In this document: in pieces, positions 1 to 5,793 of the stretch
How positions within the stretch are numbered: position 1 is the stretch's first letter
Layout of the letters: each line of letters starts with the position of its first letter
Source of the DNA: Actinomycetota bacterium
Lineage (GTDB): Bacteria; Actinomycetota; Actinomycetes; Mycobacteriales; Mycobacteriaceae
Direction: 5' to 3'
DNA: 5,793 bases
Assembly (NCBI GenBank): GCA_005789055.1
Contig: SYAA01000393.1
Coordinates: forward strand, 1 to 5,793
Translations under genes and position numbers: made by a program
The notes under the pieces: model-generated
Told to the model about the DNA's origin: nothing
What the model saw: the letters and a program-made list of their open reading frames with translations, nothing else
Databases searched by the model: none

Positions 1-132
1 AAGACTGAAGAAGCGCCAGTTCACCTGCAGCCCTGTCAATCTGCTGACCTCGCGAATCCAGAGCGAGGTCTGATAGGCATACGGGCACATCACATCGAAG
101 TGGAAGTCAACGGACTCCGGACGCTCGGTCAC
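1..132 (-). CDS. DsbA-family thioredoxin-fold protein, N-terminal 44 residues (partial)
   Basis: Only the first 44 codons lie in the window; the gene continues past the left edge. The translation starts [13 protein letters not shown] and contains [11 protein letters not shown] at about residues 15-25, then WRFFSL near the edge. A beta strand, a CPxx active site, a helix and a second strand is the opening of the DsbA/FrnE/kappa-GST-like thioredoxin fold. The redox motif is C16-P-Y-A19, so the usual second (resolving) cysteine of CPYC or CPWC is alanine; this suggests a single-thiol isomerase, transferase or mycothiol-linked enzyme rather than a classical disulfide oxidase. The GTG start at 132-130 overlaps the TGA of the upstream gene as GTGA, and there is no good Shine-Dalgarno, so translational coupling is likely. 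No signal peptide is seen, so it is probably cytoplasmic. The family call is good; the substrate is unknown. Confidence 0.8.
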   Translation of the reverse strand, partial: MTERPESVDFHFDVMCPYAYQTSLWIREVSRLTGLQVNWRFFSL

Positions 133-935
133 ATCGTGTACCGGAGATTGCGGGCGGCGCGCTCACCGAGTTCGGCGTCGCCGGTCCAGGTAATCGCGCG
201 CGCGTCGATGGGACCTTGGGGATCGATGCGCCCGCAGGCCAATTGGATGAACGTCGTCGAGTCGGTATTCACTTCGACGTCCGGATTATCCAGGCGATCA
301 ACCCGTTTGGCGCGTCCGTCTACGGCAACGGCATAATTGGCAGCGATCGGACCGTCCAGGTGGAAGACGATGCTCTTGCCATCGGGCAAGCCCACCTTCT
401 TGCCGACGATGTAACTCAGCGAGCCTTCGACCTCAGCCAGCGCGATCTCGGCGGCCACCCCGGTGTCGTCGGTCGACAGGCCTAACGGTGTGGTGATGTC
501 ACGCTCGTGAACCCAGAAATCGAACACCCGGATCGCCAGGAATTTTCCGTAGGTGCCCGGGCCGACCGGCGTAAACGATGGACGCTGGACATCCGACGGC
601 GACAGCGCGTCAAGATCGCGCCGGCGACTGGCGAAGACCGCTCGAACCTCATCGAGATACTGCGCCCCTTGCAAACCCGCGGTCCGCGCCAGGAATTCCC
701 CGGCCCGCTCGAACGGCGGGACCGCCGCGGCGTCCTCGGGCACCCAACCGGCCAGCACCGCCTCGACACCGGCCAGGTGGTCGACCACCCCGCGCACCGT
801 CCGGTCCGGGCACAGCGACTGCACCGCCCACTGGGCCTCATCGAGTCCGGCGCACAACCCCTCCACCGCTGAGTAACAGCTGTTCAACGCGGTGCGAAGC
901 TCCTCGACGCTACGCGTCGCCGGGCCTGATGCCAT
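129..935 (-). CDS. Maleylpyruvate isomerase family (TIGR03083-type) mycothiol-dependent enzyme-like protein
   Basis: A 268-residue soluble protein of the DinB/MDMPI four-helix fold. The N-terminal helix bundle spans roughly residues 8-165 and carries the two expected metal-site regions: VVDHLAG with H53, and [10 protein letters not shown] with H143. In characterised mycothiol-dependent maleylpyruvate isomerase the metal is held by His, Glu and His, with the Glu four residues before the second His; here that place is D139. The C-terminal part (about 170-268) ends [19 protein letters not shown], typical of the SCP2-like tail of this actinobacterial family. Known members use mycothiol as cofactor, but most paralogues have no known substrate, so the reaction is not assigned. 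I chose the ATG at 935 because a GGAGG lies 8 nt upstream; an in-frame GTG at 953 would put that site inside the gene. The gene overlaps the downstream DsbA-like gene (GTGA) and diverges from tetR, which may control it. Confidence 0.85.
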   Translation of the reverse strand: MASGPATRSVEELRTALNSCYSAVEGLCAGLDEAQWAVQSLCPDRTVRGVVDHLAGVEAVLAGWVPEDAAAVPPFERAGEFLARTAGLQGAQYLDEVRAVFASRRRDLDALSPSDVQRPSFTPVGPGTYGKFLAIRVFDFWVHERDITTPLGLSTDDTGVAAEIALAEVEGSLSYIVGKKVGLPDGKSIVFHLDGPIAANYAVAVDGRAKRVDRLDNPDVEVNTDSTTFIQLACGRIDPQGPIDARAITWTGDAELGERAARNLRYTM

Positions 936-943
936 CGTGGAAA

Positions 944-948
944 CCTCC
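944..948 (-). promoter_or_regulatory. Shine-Dalgarno GGAGG of the MDMPI-family gene
   Basis: The plus strand reads cctcc, so the minus strand has GGAGG ending 8 nt before the ATG at 935. This is the strongest ribosome-binding site in the left half of the window and decides the start over the longer GTG/ATG alternatives at 953 and 950. Confidence 0.7.
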
Positions 949-964
949 ATCACTCAATGATGCC

Positions 965-978
965 GGGGCAGCCGCCCC
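965..978 (-). other. Short GC hairpin in the leader of the MDMPI-family gene
   Basis: The arms GGGGC (965-969) and GCCCC (974-978) pair perfectly around a 4-nt loop, about 16 nt before the Shine-Dalgarno of the minus-strand gene. No T-run follows it, so it is not a convincing terminator. It may only be chance in GC-rich DNA, or a 5'-leader stem. Low confidence as a functional element. Confidence 0.25.
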
Positions 979-985
979 TGGCCGG

Positions 986-1014
986 AACTTACATTAGTAG
1001 ATTACTGCCGACAA
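986..1014 (-). promoter_or_regulatory. Candidate promoter for the MDMPI/DsbA-like pair
   Basis: On the minus strand, TTGTCG (1014-1009) and TAAGTT (991-986) are separated by 17 nt. They match the TTGACA consensus at 4 of 6 positions and the TAnnnT pattern of mycobacterial -10 boxes. The -35 box lies partly inside the inverted repeat at 1007-1024, which would let a bound repressor block it. Other TAnnnT hexamers (TAATCT, TAATGT) occur nearby, so the exact promoter is uncertain. Confidence 0.3.
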
Positions 1015-1024
1015 TATAGTCGGC
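1007..1024. promoter_or_regulatory. 18-bp inverted repeat, candidate TetR-family operator
   Basis: GCCGAC (1007-1012) and GTCGGC (1019-1024) are perfect inverted arms around the spacer AATATA; one further C/G pair (1005/1026) follows after a mismatch. The repeat is centred in the AT-rich divergent region between tetR and the MDMPI-family gene, and overlaps candidate promoter hexamers for both directions. TetR-family proteins commonly bind such palindromes beside their own gene. The palindrome is seen directly; its role is inferred. Confidence 0.5.
1015..1020 (+). promoter_or_regulatory. Candidate -10 box of the tetR gene (TATAGT)
   Basis: TATAGT fits the TAnnnT pattern of mycobacterial housekeeping promoters and sits inside the spacer and right arm of the inverted repeat. 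It would start transcription near 1027, about 10 nt before the ATG at 1037. No clear -35 hexamer is present at the normal distance, which is common in these organisms. Confidence 0.3.
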
Positions 1025-1036
1025 TGGTGCGAGTGA

Positions 1037-1714
1037 ATGGCGCGAAGGATTAACGTCGCGCCGTCTACTATTTCGCCCATGGATGCACCCCCGATCAAGC
1101 GTGGTCGCGGTCGGCCCCGGATCCACGAAGACGACGTCCTCCTCGAGGCTGCGTTCAAGGCGTTCGCGGCTGATGGCTACGAGGGCATGTCGGTGCGGAC
1201 GGTGGCAACCGGACTCGGACTGAGCCACGGTGCGTTGAACCGGCGCTTCGGCAGCAAATGGGAGATCTTCGAAGCCGCGATCACCCACGGCTTCGCGACG
1301 ATGCTCGCCGCGATGGAGGCTGAACGGACCACCCGACCGGTGCCGGCCGACGACCTGGCCGAGGTCCGCGAGACCATCCGCAGCTTTATGGTGGTCAACG
1401 AACATCGCCCCGAGTTCTGCCAACTGATGAACATGGAGGGTCTGCGCCGAACCCCGCAACTCAAGGTGATCATGGCGGCCAGCCTCGACGCCCTCATTCC
1501 CCATTTCAGCGCACTGCTGCGCCGATTGGAGACCGCAGACAGGATCTACCCGATCACGATGCGGGCATTGTTCTTTCTGGTGGCCCATGGTGCCGAAGCG
1601 GCATTCAGCCTGACGGGGATCTCGTCGTACTTCGATGACCTCGACGGCCCCCTCGACGCCCAGGCGCACATCGAGGCGATGACGGATCTGATCATGCGTG
1701 GGATCACCCGCTAG
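1037..1714 (+). CDS. TetR/AcrR-family transcriptional regulator
   Basis: A 225-residue one-component regulator. After a basic arm (KRGRGRPRIHEDD, about residues 21-33) comes a classic TetR N-terminal DNA-binding domain: helix 1 around LLEAAFKAFAADGYEG, then the helix-turn-helix MSVRTVATGLGLSHGALNRRFGSKWEIF (about 51-78). The C-terminal alpha-helical ligand and dimer domain (about 85-225) is not recognisable to a ligand class. It is divergent from the MDMPI/DsbA-like pair and the region between them holds an inverted repeat, so it most likely represses itself and that pair. Start choice is uncertain: ATG 1037 is the longest and close behind a -10-like box, but codons 3-12 look poorly coding, and ATG 1079 (211 residues) also precedes the full basic arm and HTH. 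Neither has a good Shine-Dalgarno. Its stop is 3 nt from the stop of the convergent gene. Confidence 0.9.
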   Translation: MARRINVAPSTISPMDAPPIKRGRGRPRIHEDDVLLEAAFKAFAADGYEGMSVRTVATGLGLSHGALNRRFGSKWEIFEAAITHGFATMLAAMEAERTTRPVPADDLAEVRETIRSFMVVNEHRPEFCQLMNMEGLRRTPQLKVIMAASLDALIPHFSALLRRLETADRIYPITMRALFFLVAHGAEAAFSLTGISSYFDDLDGPLDAQAHIEAMTDLIMRGITR

Positions 1715-1717
1715 ACG

Positions 1718-2404
1718 TCAGGGTTCGGTGCGCTGGACCTTCGAATCACGTTCCAGTTCAAGCACTTCCATCAGGAGATTCTCGTTGATAACGTCGAATT
1801 CGATGTCTTCAACCCTCATGTGGTGTCGCACTCGATTGAAGAACTCGTTCACCGCCGAGTTGTACTTGAAGATGGCATGTCGATTGAGATCCGGCGCCGC
1901 AACATCGGTCAACTGCGCGGCAATCGCGGTGTAGGCGACCCGTTGGGCGCTGTCAGCGACATCGGCCGGCGCCGCCAGCCGGATTTCAGAGAGCAGTGAC
2001 GTGACTTCCCGGGCTTCATTGTCAAGGACTCCGGTCTCCTTGGCCAGCTGCATCAGAATTCGCATCCGTCCCCCGCCGGCTTCAATCCCCGGATAGATCC
2101 CTCTCGCGGCCTCGAGGGCTTCTTCGTCATCGGTCTCGGGTGACATCACCACTGCGGCCGCCGGCCCCCACCGCTGGGCTATCCGCTCCAGCGCGGTGCC
2201 TGCTTCTAGTTTTTCGATCCCGGTGATGAACGCGATCGCGCCTTCGCGCAGCAGCGTGTTGCGGCTCCGCGACTCTTCGGCGGCCGACGTGCGTTCGTGC
2301 ATTCTGGTCGACGTCCAGTACCCGACGAGACCACCGACCACCGTGCCCAGCAGGCTCGACGCCGCTGTCATGGCCGGAATGACCCAGACGGAAGTGTCAG
2401 CCAT
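1718..2404 (-). CDS. Single-pass membrane protein of unknown function
   Basis: I do not recognise this 228-residue protein. One hydrophobic segment near the N-terminus (about residues 7-30, containing the glycine-rich LLGTVVGGLVGYW) is followed by a positively charged stretch (STRMHERTS), so by the positive-inside rule the long C-terminal part faces the cytoplasm. That part is soluble, rich in Ala, Glu and Arg and predicted mostly helical. It includes a conserved-looking HAIFKYNSAVNEFFNRVRHHMR stretch near residues 182-203 and an acidic tail. There is no lipobox or cleavable signal. The ATG at 2404 is preceded by a GGGGGGAAG Shine-Dalgarno. It lies 32 nt downstream of the hydrolase-like gene and probably ends the map-cobQ transcript. 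It converges on tetR with a 3-nt gap. The function is open. Confidence 0.75.
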   Translation of the reverse strand: MADTSVWVIPAMTAASSLLGTVVGGLVGYWTSTRMHERTSAAEESRSRNTLLREGAIAFITGIEKLEAGTALERIAQRWGPAAAVVMSPETDDEEALEAARGIYPGIEAGGGRMRILMQLAKETGVLDNEAREVTSLLSEIRLAAPADVADSAQRVAYTAIAAQLTDVAAPDLNRHAIFKYNSAVNEFFNRVRHHMRVEDIEFDVINENLLMEVLELERDSKVQRTEP

Positions 2405-2412
2405 AAGTGTCG

Positions 2413-2421
2413 CTTCCCCCC
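2413..2421 (-). promoter_or_regulatory. Shine-Dalgarno of the membrane protein gene
   Basis: The minus strand reads GGGGGGAAG, ending about 8 nt before the ATG at 2404. It supports this start and separate initiation of the last gene of the run. Confidence 0.5.
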
Positions 2422-2436
2422 GGGACCCGGGCGTAC

Positions 2437-3006
2437 CTAGCAGGTGCTGGAGCGCAGCACGATTTCGGCGGCCAGTTGAGCTGTCGACTCCGCGGCACTG
2501 CGTCGGCCGGCGGATTCCACCAAGCGGAAGTCGCCGTAGACGAACCGCTGGCTGGCCCGGACCATCGCCCGGGTCGCCGGGCTGGCCACCAGGGCCGTGG
2601 TGTTCATTTCAACCGGTGGGCAGTCCGGGTCCCTGATCACGCCCTGCGGATCCGGAACGCGCGGATGCCCACGGTCGATCACCACCAGCCCGGTGAACCG
2701 ATCGGGTCGCGCCGCCGCGGCCTCCCAGGCCAACTCGGCCCCGAATCGGTCTCCGACGAGCACCGCCCAGGGGACCTCGAGGGTGTCCAGCACGGCCGCC
2801 ACCGCCTTGTGATGCAGCCGGGCATCAGCGCCGATGACAACAGTGCGGATCGACGCGATATGCAGGCGCTGACACAGCACGTCATAGGCGGCCGGCGGGT
2901 GCGCAGCCGCGCCCAGCACCACGACGTAGGGCCCTCTGTCCGCTCCGGTGACACTCACCGGCACCGGGAATCCGTCGACGGTCATCAGCGTCGCAGGCAT
3001 CCGCAT
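2437..3006 (-). CDS. Alpha/beta-hydrolase-like protein lacking the nucleophilic serine
   Basis: A 189-residue protein with the core pattern of an alpha/beta hydrolase: strand YVVVLGAAAHP (about 27-37, oxyanion-loop position), strand RTVVIGAD (54-61), then WAVLVGDRFGAELAWEAAAARPDRFTGLVVIDRGHP (80-115), which corresponds to the nucleophile elbow and the following helix and strand. The usual G-x-S-x-G is G85-D-R87-F-G89, so the nucleophile is Arg (codon CGA), and no histidine is seen after H114, where the catalytic His would be expected late in the chain. It is also short (family members are commonly 250-300 residues) with no evident lid. A serine hydrolase activity is therefore unlikely; a binding or scaffolding role is an inference. 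The frame is intact, with no sign of decay. The start is ATG 3006 (ATG 3000 and 2985 are alternatives, none with a good Shine-Dalgarno). No signal peptide. It follows the lipoprotein gene by 60 nt. Confidence 0.75.
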   Translation of the reverse strand: MRMPATLMTVDGFPVPVSVTGADRGPYVVVLGAAAHPPAAYDVLCQRLHIASIRTVVIGADARLHHKAVAAVLDTLEVPWAVLVGDRFGAELAWEAAAARPDRFTGLVVIDRGHPRVPDPQGVIRDPDCPPVEMNTTALVASPATRAMVRASQRFVYGDFRLVESAGRRSAAESTAQLAAEIVLRSSTC

Positions 3007-3066
3007 ACGCTACTGCGCGTCGAGTGCTGGCGAAGCGGTTTTTCTCGATCACACCGCCCGCGACCG

Positions 3067-3747
3067 TCAAGACGAACGGATCCTGGCAACCTGCTGGGCG
3101 AAGACGTCCAGAAACGTCTGCGGCAGTTCGGCTTTGGCCTCGATACGAGGGTTACCGGCCGGTAACGCGATGCCGAACACCGCGTGATCGCCGATGTTCT
3201 GGAACGCCATGTAGATGCTGCTGGCAGAGTTCCGCAGCGTCATCGTCTGCTCATAACCCAGCGCGTCAGGTTCCAGACCAGGCAACTCGGCGGTAATGAT
3301 GGGGATTCCCGGGGAGTCCAGATCGAAAAAGGCTTCGAACTTCGCGCAGCGGCCGGCCGCAGCTTCGATCTTGTCGAGGTCCAGATTCCACGACAGCAGG
3401 GTCATGGCGATGCGCGCCCCGTCATAGGACACCGCGTACTTGGCCGCACTCCCGGGCCCGCGCTCGGCCGACTGGGCGATCACATTGGTCAGCGCATTTG
3501 AACACCCCTGCGGCCGCGACAACATCGGGCCGGGCTCACCGGCGCCGTCGGGTTGTCCGCGATCCTCGATGATCCGGTCGTACAGCACACCGGGCGGGAA
3601 ATCGGATGGGCGCAACAGTGCCTGCTCAAGGACAGCCCCCGGCCAGGTGGCGACCCCGGTCACCGTGGTGGAACAGCCGCTGAGCGCCATGACTGCCGCC
3701 AATACCACCGTGGGCACTGTCCGGCGCGACAGGACAGCACGGGGCAT
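3067..3747 (-). CDS. Putative lipoprotein, mycobacterial type
   Basis: A 226-residue secreted lipoprotein. The start MPRAVLSRRTVPTVVLAAVMALSGC gives a basic n-region, a hydrophobic core and the lipobox L-S-G-C with C25 as the lipidation site; the SRR pair might allow Tat export but is not a full Tat motif. The mature part has a STTVTG linker, then a compact domain with two cysteines (in RPQGCSNAL and AGRCAKFEAF) that could form a disulfide, as in several mycobacterial lipoprotein sensor-like domains (PknH-sensor or DUF5642-like). I cannot fix the family from sequence alone. I chose the ATG at 3747 because it starts right at the signal peptide; the in-frame extension to 3855 reads through the end of cobQ and is not signal-like. 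It starts 4 nt after the cobQ stop without a clear Shine-Dalgarno, so coupling to cobQ is likely. Confidence 0.85.
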   Translation of the reverse strand: MPRAVLSRRTVPTVVLAAVMALSGCSTTVTGVATWPGAVLEQALLRPSDFPPGVLYDRIIEDRGQPDGAGEPGPMLSRPQGCSNALTNVIAQSAERGPGSAAKYAVSYDGARIAMTLLSWNLDLDKIEAAAGRCAKFEAFFDLDSPGIPIITAELPGLEPDALGYEQTMTLRNSASSIYMAFQNIGDHAVFGIALPAGNPRIEAKAELPQTFLDVFAQQVARIRSS

Positions 3748-3751
3748 GGCA

Positions 3752-5278
3752 TCAGGGTAGGCGACGGGTCCGTGCCGGCACGCCGACGGCACTGGTGATG
3801 ATCGGGCGGACCGGGGGCGGACCGTCCAGCAAGCCCAGCACGGCGTCGAGGTCAAGGTGGGCGGTCAGCAGATCGGCCATCACCTCCAACTGAGCATCAC
3901 GACGTGCGGTCACGCTGACATCACCCGACACCTGGAATCCGGTCCGGCCGGCCGCCGCCGCGGCGGAGGCGATCCAGCTCCGCCGGAATACATCGTTGTC
4001 CAGCAGTCCGTGCCAGTGAGTGCCGAACACTTGGTCGCGTCGGTAGCCCTGCGCCGTGCCCTCGGCGGTGAACCAGGTGCTCTCGGCGCAGCGGGTCAGC
4101 ATGCCGTGATGGATTTCGTATCCGGTCAGAGGGCCGTCCCAGCGCCGGAGTTCCTTCTCTGCGCCGAAGACCACATCGGCGTCGAGCAGGCCGAGTCCGT
4201 CGACGCTGCCACTGCGGCTCTCGACGGTGTCCTCGATGCGCCGACACAGCATCTGAAACCCTCCGCAGATACCCAGCACCGGCCGCCCCGAACCGGCGTG
4301 GGCGACGATCGCGTCGGCCAGGCCCCGCGTCCGCAGCCAGCCCAGGTCCGCGACGGTGGCCTTGCTGCCCGGAATGACGATCAGGTCGGCGTCAGCCAGA
4401 TCCGCGGGTTCGCTGACCCAGCGCACCAGCACGCCGGGTTCGCAGGCCAGCGCCTCGATATCGGTGGAATTGGAAATCCGCGGCAGCCGGATCACACCGA
4501 CCCGCAGCACCTGATCGCCGTGCGGCGGCGTCGGCACCCCAACGATCTCCCCTGCCACCACCCCCAGTGAATCCTCGGCGTCGAGCCACAATTCGTCGCT
4601 GTAGGGCAGCACGCCGTAGGTCGGGCGGCCGGTCAGCGCGCCCAGTTGATCCAGGCCCGGCGCCAGCAGTGCCGGATCACCGCGGAACTTGTTGATGATG
4701 AACCCGGCGATGAGCCCCTGATCCTCTGGCGATAGCACGGCGACGGTTCCGAAAAGGTGCGCCAGGACGCCACCGCGATCGATGTCGCCTACGACGACGA
4801 CGGGTAGGTTCGCCGCGCGAGCCAGTCCCATATTCGCCAAGTCGGTTGCGCGCAGATTGATCTCGGCTGGCGAACCGGCACCCTCGCAAATCACCACCTC
4901 GAACTCGGCCCGCAGTCCGGCGAGTTCCTCAGCGACTACCAGGGCCAGACTGTCGCGATGCTTGACGTAATCGGTCGCGCTCACATTTCCGACCGCCCTA
5001 CCGCGCACCAGCAATTGGGAGGTGCGGTCGCTACCCGGTTTGAGCAGCACCGGGTTGAACCGGACACTGGGCGCCAGACCCGCAGCGCGAGCTTGGGTGC
5101 CCTGTGCCCGGCCGATCTCGCCGCCCTCGACGGTGACACACGAGTTGTTACTCATATTCTGTGCCTTGAACGGCGCGACCCGAATCCCCTTGCGCGCCAA
5201 CAACCGGCAGAGTCCAGCCACCACCATCGACTTGCCGGCATCGGACGTGGCGCCGGCAATCAGCAGCGCCGGACACAT
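3752..5278 (-). CDS. cobQ: Cobyric acid synthase (adenosylcobyric acid synthase, glutamine-hydrolysing)
   Basis: A 508-residue two-domain enzyme of the B12 pathway; it amidates the b, d, e and g side chains of adenosylcobyrinic acid a,c-diamide using glutamine and ATP. The N-terminal synthetase domain has the P-loop variant GATSDAGKS (9-17), [10 protein letters not shown] (37-46), EIGRAQ (54-59), [10 protein letters not shown] (75-84), [11 protein letters not shown] (132-142), [11 protein letters not shown] and [10 protein letters not shown] (163-171). The C-terminal glutaminase domain has IPGSKAT (302-308), the nucleophile elbow GICGGFQML with C338, the YEIHHG segment (387-392), and [11 protein letters not shown] with H423 as the likely catalytic His. 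All key motifs are intact. The ATG at 5278 places the P-loop at the usual distance; a GTG at 5317, overlapping the map stop as GTGA, would add 13 residues and is a serious alternative. No cobalamin riboswitch is visible before it, since map lies directly upstream. Confidence 0.95.
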   Translation of the reverse strand: MCPALLIAGATSDAGKSMVVAGLCRLLARKGIRVAPFKAQNMSNNSCVTVEGGEIGRAQGTQARAAGLAPSVRFNPVLLKPGSDRTSQLLVRGRAVGNVSATDYVKHRDSLALVVAEELAGLRAEFEVVICEGAGSPAEINLRATDLANMGLARAANLPVVVVGDIDRGGVLAHLFGTVAVLSPEDQGLIAGFIINKFRGDPALLAPGLDQLGALTGRPTYGVLPYSDELWLDAEDSLGVVAGEIVGVPTPPHGDQVLRVGVIRLPRISNSTDIEALACEPGVLVRWVSEPADLADADLIVIPGSKATVADLGWLRTRGLADAIVAHAGSGRPVLGICGGFQMLCRRIEDTVESRSGSVDGLGLLDADVVFGAEKELRRWDGPLTGYEIHHGMLTRCAESTWFTAEGTAQGYRRDQVFGTHWHGLLDNDVFRRSWIASAAAAAGRTGFQVSGDVSVTARRDAQLEVMADLLTAHLDLDAVLGLLDGPPPVRPIITSAVGVPARTRRLP

Positions 5279-5313
5279 GTCGCCACTGCCGTCGTTGGGG
5301 CCGAGGTGGGCTA

Positions 5314-5793
5314 TCACGGCAACGTGAGAATCTCGGCGCCGTCCTCGGTGACGACCAGGGTGTGCTCGAACTGAGCGGTCCATTTGCGATCGGAGGTCGC
5401 CACCGTCCAGCCGTCGTCCCAGATCTCGTAGTCCAGCGAACCCAGATTGATCATTGGTTCGACGGTGAACGTCATTCCCGGCTCAAGCACGGTTTCCACG
5501 CTCGGCTGGTCGTAGTGCAGCACCACTAAACCGTTGTGAAAAGTAGTTCCGATTCCGTGACCGGTGAAGTCTCGAACGACGTTGTAGCCGAAGCGATTCG
5601 CATACGCTTCGATCACTGTGCCGACCACCGACAGCGCCCGGCCCGGCTTGATCGCCTTGATGGCGCGCATGGTCGCCTCGTGCGTGCGCTCGACCAGCAG
5701 TCGATGTTCCGCACTGACGTCACCGGCCAGGAAGGTGGCGTTGGTGTCGCCGTGTACCCCGTCGATGTAGGCGGTGACGTCAATATTCACGAT
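5314..5793 (-). CDS. map: Methionine aminopeptidase type I, C-terminal part (partial)
   Basis: The 159 C-terminal residues of a type I methionine aminopeptidase, which removes the N-terminal Met from nascent proteins in the cytoplasm. The gene continues past the right edge; the in-window GTG at 5790 is an internal Val, not the start. All five metal ligands of the pita-bread fold are present: two Asp in [16 protein letters not shown] (D5 and D16 of the visible part), His in TGHGIG (H79), Glu in FTVEPMI (E112) and Glu in QFEHTLVV (E143). H86 in FHNG matches the second-sphere histidine. The C-terminus EILTLP is complete. The neighbour, overlap with a possible cobQ start, and sequence style resemble the MapB paralogue of mycobacteria, but the N-terminal extension that would confirm this is outside the window. 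Confidence 0.93.
   Translation of the reverse strand: MVNIDVTAYIDGVHGDTNATFLAGDVSAEHRLLVERTHEATMRAIKAIKPGRALSVVGTVIEAYANRFGYNVVRDFTGHGIGTTFHNGLVVLHYDQPSVETVLEPGMTFTVEPMINLGSLDYEIWDDGWTVATSDRKWTAQFEHTLVVTEDGAEILTLP

Noticed and set aside
965..978. GC hairpin as an intrinsic terminator
   Set aside because: The stem is only 5 bp, has no T-run on either strand and lies at a divergent promoter region, where no transcript is expected to end.
989..1669. 226-codon open frame on the minus strand across tetR
   Set aside because: It is antisense to a clear TetR domain, has no recognisable fold and is rich in Arg, His and Gly as expected for a shadow frame in GC-rich coding DNA.
2882..3070. Possible small gene starting with TTG at the lipoprotein stop (TTGA overlap), 62 codons
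   Set aside because: It runs mostly inside the hydrolase-like gene in another frame and its sequence becomes Arg/Gly-rich shadow; a frameshifted hydrolase start was considered, but the existing ATG frame is already complete through the first strand.
2407..3165. 252-codon open frame on the plus strand opposite the hydrolase-like gene
   Set aside because: It has Arg/Gly/His-rich shadow composition and no domain; the minus-strand frame shows hydrolase-fold patterning.
3748..3855. Upstream extension of the lipoprotein frame by 36 codons
   Set aside because: It overlaps the 3' end of cobQ and would bury the signal peptide; the ATG at 3747 gives a normal lipoprotein leader.
3857..4570. 237-codon open frame on the plus strand opposite cobQ
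   Set aside because: The cobQ motifs are intact on the other strand; this frame has the low-complexity composition of a GC shadow and no family features.

Overview
This is a high-GC actinobacterial chromosome segment, most likely from a Mycobacterium or Mycolicibacterium relative. The grounds are strong G/C third-position bias, GTG starts and short stop/start overlaps, a TIGR03083-type (mycothiol-dependent maleylpyruvate isomerase-like) protein, an LSGC-lipobox lipoprotein of mycobacterial style, and a type I methionine aminopeptidase gene next to cobQ. The genus is inferred from family knowledge, not from any search. I see no mobile element, tRNA, rRNA, CRISPR array or integration scar.

Layout. 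Left part (1-935, minus strand): a two-gene unit with a DinB/MDMPI-fold protein gene followed, through a GTGA overlap, by the first 44 codons of a DsbA-family (thioredoxin-fold) gene that runs off the left edge. Centre (936-1036): an AT-richer divergent intergenic region holding an 18-bp inverted repeat and candidate promoter elements. It separates the left unit from a plus-strand TetR-family regulator gene (1037-1714). The natural hypothesis is that the TetR protein controls itself and the thiol-related pair.

Right part (1718-5793, minus strand): a tightly packed run transcribed right to left: map (3' part only), cobQ, a lipoprotein gene, a degenerate alpha/beta-hydrolase gene and a single-pass membrane protein gene. 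The map stop overlaps a possible GTG start of cobQ, the lipoprotein gene starts 4 nt after cobQ, and the remaining gaps are about 60 and 32 nt, so one mRNA is plausible. The last gene converges on tetR with only 3 nt between the stop codons.

Coding density is near complete and no stretch over 300 bases lacks a gene. Map and CobQ are confidently assigned housekeeping and cobalamin-biosynthesis enzymes. The other members are family-level or hypothetical calls. The points most worth a second look are the CPYA (single-cysteine) active site of the DsbA-like protein coupled to a mycothiol-type enzyme, the alpha/beta-hydrolase with Arg where the nucleophilic Ser should be, and the inverted repeat upstream of tetR. 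I did not find a clearly new multi-gene system.
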